Shown here: positions 14,593-19,381 of the stretch, piece by piece
Layout: each line of letters begins with the position of its first letter
Numbering within the stretch: position 1 is the stretch's first letter
Assembly (NCBI GenBank): GCA_040380145.1
Contig: JBEIJQ010000051.1
Coordinates: forward strand, 1 to 19,381
Direction: 5' to 3'
Length of the DNA: 19,381 nt
DNA from: JBEIJQ01 sp040380145
Lineage (GTDB): Bacteria; Bacteroidota; Bacteroidia; Chitinophagales; Saprospiraceae
Translations under genes and position numbers: made by a program
The notes under the pieces: model-generated
What the model was told of the DNA's origin: nothing
Seen by the model: the letters and a program-made list of their open reading frames with translations, nothing else
Database searches by the model: none

Positions 14593-14605
14593 TCGGGGGC
14601 TGCCC

Positions 14606-15505
14606 TCAGGCCGACAAGAGGGCCTTGGCCACTTCTGCGGCGAGGGCGGCGTTGTGGAGCACCAGTCGGATATTGGCCTCCAGGCTCCTGCCCGCGGTCA
14701 ACTGTTTGATCTTGGACAACAAAAAGGGCGTCAGCGCCTTGCCCTCGATGCCGCTGGCTTCGGCCTCGCGCACCGCGGCGGCAATGGCCGTTTCCATTTC
14801 GTCGGCGGGCAGCGCATCGGCTTCCGGGATGGGGTTGGCTATGAGCACGCCGCCTTCCAGGCCCAGATCCCATTTGGCCCGCAGCACGGCAGCCAATTCC
14901 TGCGGGGAATCCGCCCGCAATTCCAACCGATGGCCGCTCCGGGGCGTGTAAAATGCCGGAAATTCGTCGGTGCGGTAGCCGATCACGGGCACGCCCTGCG
15001 TTTCGAGATATTCCAGCGTGAGGCCGAGATCCAAAATGGCTTTTGCGCCGGCGCTGACCACGGCCACCGGTGTGCGGGCCAATTCGGTCAGATCCGCGGA
15101 AATGTCGAAGGTGCGTTCCGCGCCGCGGTGTACGCCGCCGATCCCGCCGGTGGCGAACACGCGGATGCCCGCTTTGGCCGCCAAGATCATCGTGGAGGCC
15201 ACCGTCGTGGCGCCGTTGAGTTTTTGGGCCACCGCGAAGGGCAGGTCGCGCCGGCTGAGTTTCCAAACGCCGGGCGTGTTGGCCAGCGCCTCCAATTCCG
15301 CGTCTTCGAGGCCGATCCTCGGCACGCCGCCCCAAACGGCAATGGTGGCCGGCTCGGCACCCCTTTCCCGCACCGCCGCCTCGACCGCACGAGCGGTTTC
15401 GAGGTTCTGCGGATAGGGCATTCCGTGGGCCACGATAGTGGATTCAAGGGCCACCACCGGACGGTTTTGACGGAGCGCCTCGGCGACTCGGCGACTGAAC
15501 TGCAT
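14606..15505 (-). CDS. psuG: Pseudouridine-5'-phosphate glycosidase
   Basis: 299 residues. PsuG reversibly splits pseudouridine 5'-phosphate into ribose 5-phosphate and uracil. Family motifs are plain: ALESTIVAHGMPYPQN (19-34, E21), ATGGIGGVHRGAERTFDISADL (118-139, D138), VSAGAKAILDL (150-160, K155) and GYRTDEFPAFY. E21, D138 and K155 align by spacing with the catalytic residues of the E. coli enzyme as I recall them. The start at 15505 gives MQFSRRVAEAL, as in the family. The kinase PsuK, its usual partner, is not in the window; the upstream gene is a CoA-binding protein instead. An A/T-only inverted-repeat leader lies just before the start. Confidence 0.95.
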   Translation of the reverse strand: MQFSRRVAEALRQNRPVVALESTIVAHGMPYPQNLETARAVEAAVRERGAEPATIAVWGGVPRIGLEDAELEALANTPGVWKLSRRDLPFAVAQKLNGATTVASTMILAAKAGIRVFATGGIGGVHRGAERTFDISADLTELARTPVAVVSAGAKAILDLGLTLEYLETQGVPVIGYRTDEFPAFYTPRSGHRLELRADSPQELAAVLRAKWDLGLEGGVLIANPIPEADALPADEMETAIAAAVREAEASGIEGKALTPFLLSKIKQLTAGRSLEANIRLVLHNAALAAEVAKALLSA

Positions 15506-15516
15506 GGGGATTGGGA

Positions 15517-15576
15517 TTTTTTTGTAAAAAAATGATTTTCAGAAAAAAATTTTTCTAAAAAAAGGGAAGAAAAAAA
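15517..15576. repeat. A/T-only inverted-repeat leader before psuG
   Basis: Outer arms are a run of seven T (15517-15523) and seven A (15570-15576); the centre is AGAAAAA-AA-TTTTTCT (15541-15556). It spans the gap between the CoA-binding gene and psuG and resembles the element at 15967-16007. It could be bent DNA, an UP-type element or a weak terminator for the upstream gene. Confidence 0.5.
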
Positions 15577-15587
15577 CGGCTTTTCGA

Positions 15588-15956
15588 TCAGTATTGGTCC
15601 ACCGAAAGCATCACCAGCGTGCAGGCCAATTCGGTTTCGATGCCCTGCGCATGGGCCGCCCCCTGCAATTCGGGGTTTTCGGTGCCGGGGTTGAAGATGA
15701 TGCGCCGGGGGCGAAGGCCGAGCACGTAGTCGAGGTATTCCTTTTGGACTTCCGGGTTGAGGTACAACGTGACCGTGTGGATCTCTTCGACGGCCGGTCG
15801 GCCCTGTTGGATGGGCACGTCGCCGATGGTCCCTTGGCGCTGTCCGACGGCGACGACGGGGTGTCCGGCCGCCCGCAAGCGCCGGACGGCGATGTTGGCA
15901 TAGCGGGTTTCGTTGGGCGAGGCGCCGAGGACGAGGGTTTTTTTGGGATCGCCCAT
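15588..15956 (-). CDS. CoA-binding domain protein (CoA_binding_2 type)
   Basis: 122 residues forming a single Rossmann-like domain. TLVLGASPNETRYANIAVRRLRAAGHPVVAVGQR (7-40) holds the nucleotide-binding loop GAS and the typical YANIAVRRL helix. IHTVTLYLNPEVQKEYLDYVL and IIFNPGTENPEL (86-97) complete the small CoA-binding fold seen in YccU-like proteins. These proteins bind CoA in structures; their physiological role is unsettled. The ATG at 15956 is used because the extension to 15992 would be translated from the A/T-only leader. It is transcribed toward psuG. Confidence 0.88.
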   Translation of the reverse strand: MGDPKKTLVLGASPNETRYANIAVRRLRAAGHPVVAVGQRQGTIGDVPIQQGRPAVEEIHTVTLYLNPEVQKEYLDYVLGLRPRRIIFNPGTENPELQGAAHAQGIETELACTLVMLSVDQY

Positions 15957-15966
15957 GGGTTTTTGA

Positions 15967-16007
15967 TTTTTTTGAGAAAAAATTTTTTGCAAAAAAAGAG
16001 AAAAAAA
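15967..16007. repeat. A/T-only inverted-repeat leader before the CoA-binding gene
   Basis: Arms GATTTTTTT (15965-15973) and AAAAAAATC (16001-16009) are perfect complements. Inside is the 12-bp palindrome AAAAAATTTTTT (15977-15988) and a second A run followed by GAG. The design and order of tracts match the leader of psuG on the same strand. Confidence 0.5.
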
Positions 16008-16098
16008 TCCGTCGGTTTGGGTCCAACGGGAGAAAGAAACGGGAAAGCTCGATCCGAAGGACCGCTTTCAAAATGAACAATCGGATGGGCAAAGCGCT

Positions 16099-16106
16099 TA
16101 CATTCG
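16099..16106 (+). promoter_or_regulatory. Possible -7 element for the MBL-fold gene
   Basis: TACATTCG matches TAnnTTTG except one base and lies 46 bp before the ATG at 16153. A short inverted repeat GGGCAA/TTGCCC (16106-16111 and 16125-16130) follows in the leader. Weak. Confidence 0.25.
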
Positions 16107-16152
16107 GGCAACTTTTTGGGGCCATTGCCCGTTCACCCAACCCATCCACCTT

Positions 16153-16905
16153 ATGTACATCCGCCGGCTCAACATGGACAATTCCTGGCAGGTAGGCCTC
16201 GACGAGCACCGTTTCCTGCTCGATCCGTGGCTCGTGGGCAGCGAGGTGGACGGCTTTTCCTGGTTCAACGAACAATGGCACGCCACGCCGCCGGTACCGT
16301 TGGAACAGGTGGGCCGCTGCGACGCCGTGCTGGTCTCGCAGCCCTATTCCGACCATTGCCACGCCGAAACCCTTCGCCGCATGGGGCCGGGAGCGCCCGT
16401 TTGGGCCGTTGCCGCCGCCCGCAAGCGCTTGGCCCGCGAGTTGCCCGACCTGCAAGTGCTCGAGATCCCGGACGCAACGGAATCCTGGGCCAACATCTGC
16501 GGCTGTTCGGTGGCCAAGCTCAGTCCGGCGCACCGCATAGATCCGATTTACCACGCGCTGGTGATCGCCCGGCAGGGCAACGCCGTTTTTTACGCCCCGC
16601 ACGGATTTTCGCTGCGTCCCGAGCAGTTGCGCGCGGTCGCCCACCTGCGCATCAAGGTGCTGATCACCACTTTGACCCATTTCGTGCTGCCCAAGATCCT
16701 GGGCGGGCTGATCAACCCGGGCACGGAAGGCGCACGGGAATTGGCCGAACAGTTGCGCCCGGAACGCATCCTCAACACCCACGACGAGCGCAAGCACGCC
16801 AAAGGGCTGGTGATGCGGCTCGCCAAAGTCCGGTACCCGGATCTCGACCGGACGGGGCTGCCCGAATTTTGCCGGCTCGACGACTATACGCCGTTGGAGT
16901 GGTAG
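16153..16905 (+). CDS. MBL-fold (metallo-beta-lactamase superfamily) protein with a modified metal motif
   Basis: 250 residues, compatible with a complete MBL-fold domain. LLDPWLVG (22-29) and, at the motif II position, VSQPYSDHCHAETL (61-74) can be seen. The canonical HxHxDH is here QxYxDH (Q63, Y65, D67, H68), followed by C69-H70. Later family landmarks are YAPHGFSL (H150) and NTHDER (H210, D211). The two missing histidines would weaken the first metal site, so activity may differ from UlaG-type lactonases. I recall similar DHCH proteins in cyanobacteria and plants, with no assigned function. The ATG at 16153 gives MYIRRLNMDNSWQV, a natural first strand. priA starts 78 nt downstream and has its own likely promoter. 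Confidence 0.82.
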   Translation: MYIRRLNMDNSWQVGLDEHRFLLDPWLVGSEVDGFSWFNEQWHATPPVPLEQVGRCDAVLVSQPYSDHCHAETLRRMGPGAPVWAVAAARKRLARELPDLQVLEIPDATESWANICGCSVAKLSPAHRIDPIYHALVIARQGNAVFYAPHGFSLRPEQLRAVAHLRIKVLITTLTHFVLPKILGGLINPGTEGARELAEQLRPERILNTHDERKHAKGLVMRLAKVRYPDLDRTGLPEFCRLDDYTPLEW

Positions 16906-16921
16906 GACCCGCCTCGCCCCG

Positions 16922-16951
16922 TTGGCTTTTCGGGGATTCAGCTTATTTTTG
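16922..16951 (+). promoter_or_regulatory. Bacteroidota promoter for priA (-33 TTG, 19 bp, -7 TATTTTTG)
   Basis: TTG at 16922-16924 is separated by 19 bp from TATTTTTG at 16944-16951, an exact -7 match with ideal spacing. This is the best promoter in the window, 32 bp before the priA start. Confidence 0.62.
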
Positions 16952-16983
16952 GGGATCCGCCCTGTTCGACCACCACGCCTCCG

Positions 16984-19381
16984 ATGTCCCGATACGCCGA
17001 TCTGATCTTGCCCTTGGCCCTGCACCTGCGCTACACCTACTCGGTGCCCGAAGCCCTGTACGGCCAAGTGGCGCCCGGCATGCGGGTGGAGGTGCAGTTC
17101 AGCCGGTCGCGGCACTACGCGGCGATCGTGGCCGCCGTGCACGACCAAGCCCCCGACTACGCCACCAAACCGGTCTTGGCCGTGCTCGACGACTTCCCGG
17201 TGCTGTCGGCGCAATGCCTGAAGTTTTGGAAATGGGTGTCCGATTATTATTGTTGCACCGAAGGCGAGGTGCTGATGGCCGCCCTGCCGGCGGGTTTGAA
17301 ACTGTCGTCGGACACGCGGCTGGTCCTCTCCCCCTTTTTCGACAAAGAAGACGAGAGCCTCGGCCCTAAAGAGCGTCTGGCCACGGACGCCCTGCTGATC
17401 CAGCAGACCCTTTCCGTGGAAGACCTGCAAAAAATCCTGGGCATAAAATCGGTGATGCCGCTGCTGAAAAAACTGCTCGACAAGCGCCTGATCTACCTCT
17501 ACGAGGAAATGCGGGAAAAATACAAGCCCCGCACCGAGTGGTTCGTCCAATGGGCGGAGGCCTACCGGGCGGAAGGGGCCATGCGGGAGGCCTTCAGCGC
17601 GATCGACCAGCGGGCCGGCCGTCAACTGGAAGCGCTGATGGCCTTCGTGGAACTCTCGCGCGGAAAAGAAGAAATCCCCCTGCGCAGTCTGTGTGAAAAA
17701 GCACAGGTGGACAGTGCCATCGTCAAAAAATTGGGAGAAAAGGGAATTTTGGAGGTCTACAAAAAAGAGGTTTCCCGCCTCGGGCTCGACGACCTGCCCG
17801 GACCGGAGGGGCCCGCCTCGCTTTCGGAGGGACAACTTTCCGCTCTTGCGCAGACGAGGACTTTTTTTTCCGAAAAAAAGACCGTCCTCCTGCACGGCGT
17901 GACGGGCAGCGGCAAGACCCAGCTGTACCTCGACCTGATGGAAGAAACGATGGCCTCGGGCCGACAAACCCTGTACCTCGTGCCCGAGATCGCCCTGACC
18001 GCCCAACTGGTGCACCGTCTGCGCAATCGGTTCGGCAACAAAGTATTGGCCTATCACTCCAAGTTGAACGACCAGGAGCGGGTAGAGGCGTGGCGGGCGG
18101 TTTTGGAAGGCGCGCCCGTGGTGATGGGGGCCCGATCGGCGCTTTTTCTGCCGTTTCTCGACCTCGGGCTGGTGGTGGTGGACGAGGAGCACGACCCGTC
18201 CTTCAAGCAGCAGCAGCCGGCGCCGCGTTATCACGCGCGGGACGCCGCCACCGTGCTGGCAAAGCTCCACGGAGCCCATGTGGTGCTCGGGTCGGCCACC
18301 CCTTCGCTGGAAAGTTGGCACAACGCACAGACCGGTAAGTTCGGCCTCGTGACCCTCGACAGGCGCTTCGGCGGCTCCGAACTGCCCGAAATGCAGCTGG
18401 TGGACCTGCGCGACGAAGCCAAGCGCAAAAGATTGAAATCGCATTTTTCCACGCCCCTGTTGGATGCCGTCCAAGAGGCGTTGGAGCAAAAAGAACAGGT
18501 CATCCTTTTCCAAAACCGGCGCGGGTACTCCCCGCTGTACAAGTGCCCCACCTGCGAATGGCACGCCCCGTGCGAGCACTGCGATGTGAGCCTGACCTAC
18601 CACAAATTCGCGGACAACCTCCGCTGCCACTACTGCGGCTTCGAGCAGAAATTGCCCCCGACCTGTCCGGCCTGCGGACTGCCCGGACTGCAAGTGGCCG
18701 GATTCGGCACCGAAAAGATCGAGGACGAACTGGCCATCTTTTTCCCCGATGCCCGCATCGCGCGCATGGATCTGGACACCGTCCGAGGCAAAAGCGATCA
18801 CGAAAAACTGATCCAGCGGTTCGAAAACCGGGAAATCGACATCCTCGTGGGCACGCAAATGGTCACCAAGGGCCTTGACTTCGACCATGTGGCCGTGGTG
18901 GGCGTGCTGAGCGCCGATCAGTTGCTGCGTTTCCCGGATTTCCGTTCCGGGGAGCGGGCCTGGCAGCTGATCACCCAAGTGGGCGGGCGCGCCGGACGGC
19001 GGCAGAAGCGCGGAAAAGTGATCGTGCAGGCGTGGAACGCCGAGCATCCCGTGCTGCTGGAAATCCTGGCCCAGCGCTTCGAGCCCTTTGTGGAGCGCGA
19101 ACTGTCCGAGCGGAAAGCCTTTTTTTATCCGCCCTTCACGAGGCTAATCGGACTGCAGCTGCGGCACAAACAAAAAAAAGTGGTCGATCGGGCCGCCCGG
19201 TTCTTGGCCGATCGGCTGCGCAGGGAGTTCGGACACCGCGTGCTCGGCCCCTCGGAGCCGGCGGTGCCGCGCGTGCGCGATCAGTACCTCGTGGACATCC
19301 TGCTTAAACTCGAACGGCGAGGCGACCTGTTCGACGCCGCCCGTCGGTCCATACAAGAGGGCGTCGTGGCCCTTTCCTCCC
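16984..19381 (+). CDS. priA: Replication restart helicase PriA (3' end cut by window)
   Basis: 799 complete codons with no stop; the family is usually 800-830 residues in Bacteroidota, so roughly 20-30 codons are missing at the right edge. PriA recognises stalled forks, unwinds the lagging strand and reloads the replicative helicase. The 3'-DNA-binding domain starts ADLILPLALHLRYTYSVPEALYGQVAPGMRVEV. The helicase core shows Walker A GVTGSGKT (305-312), VPEIALT, ARSALFLPF and DEEH (400-403), then GSATPSLESW and FQNRRGYSP. Eight zinc-binding Cys form the inserted cluster: C521, C524, C530, C533, C548, C551, C561, C564. Later GFGTEKIEDEL, VGTQMVTKGLDF and TQVGGRAGR are the C-terminal helicase motifs. 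The start MSRYADLILPLAL fits the family. Confidence 0.97.
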   Translation, partial: MSRYADLILPLALHLRYTYSVPEALYGQVAPGMRVEVQFSRSRHYAAIVAAVHDQAPDYATKPVLAVLDDFPVLSAQCLKFWKWVSDYYCCTEGEVLMAALPAGLKLSSDTRLVLSPFFDKEDESLGPKERLATDALLIQQTLSVEDLQKILGIKSVMPLLKKLLDKRLIYLYEEMREKYKPRTEWFVQWAEAYRAEGAMREAFSAIDQRAGRQLEALMAFVELSRGKEEIPLRSLCEKAQVDSAIVKKLGEKGILEVYKKEVSRLGLDDLPGPEGPASLSEGQLSALAQTRTFFSEKKTVLLHGVTGSGKTQLYLDLMEETMASGRQTLYLVPEIALTAQLVHRLRNRFGNKVLAYHSKLNDQERVEAWRAVLEGAPVVMGARSALFLPFLDLGLVVVDEEHDPSFKQQQPAPRYHARDAATVLAKLHGAHVVLGSATPSLESWHNAQTGKFGLVTLDRRFGGSELPEMQLVDLRDEAKRKRLKSHFSTPLLDAVQEALEQKEQVILFQNRRGYSPLYKCPTCEWHAPCEHCDVSLTYHKFADNLRCHYCGFEQKLPPTCPACGLPGLQVAGFGTEKIEDELAIFFPDARIARMDLDTVRGKSDHEKLIQRFENREIDILVGTQMVTKGLDFDHVAVVGVLSADQLLRFPDFRSGERAWQLITQVGGRAGRRQKRGKVIVQAWNAEHPVLLEILAQRFEPFVERELSERKAFFYPPFTRLIGLQLRHKQKKVVDRAARFLADRLRREFGHRVLGPSEPAVPRVRDQYLVDILLKLERRGDLFDAARRSIQEGVVALSS

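Noticed and set aside
16917..16935. CCCCG/CGGGG hairpin after the MBL gene as a terminator
   Set aside because: Five-bp stem with a 9-base loop and no T tract; it overlaps the -33 element of the priA promoter.
15187..19047. A 1286-codon open frame on the minus strand across psuG to priA
   Set aside because: It is antisense to priA, whose motifs are complete, and reads through the A/T leaders. GC-rich codon use leaves the opposite strand open by chance.

Overview
The window looks like ordinary chromosomal DNA from a moderately GC-rich member of the Bacteroidota, probably a Saprospiraceae- or Cytophaga-like environmental lineage. The evidence is a secreted protein with a type A T9SS C-terminal sorting domain, a PorE-like TPR/PD40 envelope protein, several Bacteroidota-type -7 elements (TAnnTTTG) upstream of genes, no clear AGGAGG-type ribosome sites, and a FucP-type sugar MFS transporter. 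No phage, plasmid, insertion sequence, CRISPR array, rRNA or tRNA was recognised.

Layout. 1-832 holds no convincing gene; it contains an A/T hairpin, an orphan intrinsic terminator and a 17-bp direct repeat. 833-3893 (+) encodes a small lipoprotein, an AtuA-like domain protein overlapping it by 4 nt, and DNA primase (dnaG). 3981-5889 (-) encodes a T9SS-secreted protein with its own promoter, a Fur-family regulator and the ribosome-assembly GTPase EngB. 6016-9039 (+) encodes an RlpA/SPOR protein, a sugar MFS transporter and a phosphatidylcholine synthase (pcs). A 105-bp REP/BIME-like inverted pair lies between convergent pcs and ubiX and supplies both stop codons. 9137-12653 (-) is purN, then a PorE-like protein ending in SPOR, then ubiX. 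12950-14592 (+) is a tandem pair of universal stress proteins behind a promoter with two FNR-like boxes. 14606-15956 (-) is a CoA-binding protein and pseudouridine-5'-phosphate glycosidase (psuG), each preceded by a related A/T-only inverted-repeat leader. 16153-19381 (+) is an MBL-fold protein with a degenerate metal motif, then priA, which runs off the window about 20-30 codons before its expected end.

Most genes are housekeeping (replication priming and restart, ribosome assembly, purine synthesis, flavin prenylation, cell wall) in short, alternating operons. The most informative accessory signals are the tandem FNR-like sites on the Usp operon, phosphatidylcholine synthase in a member of the Bacteroidota, the SPOR-for-OmpA arrangement in the PorE-like protein, and the GTAG-type REP pair. 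I do not see a clear new defence or mobile system.
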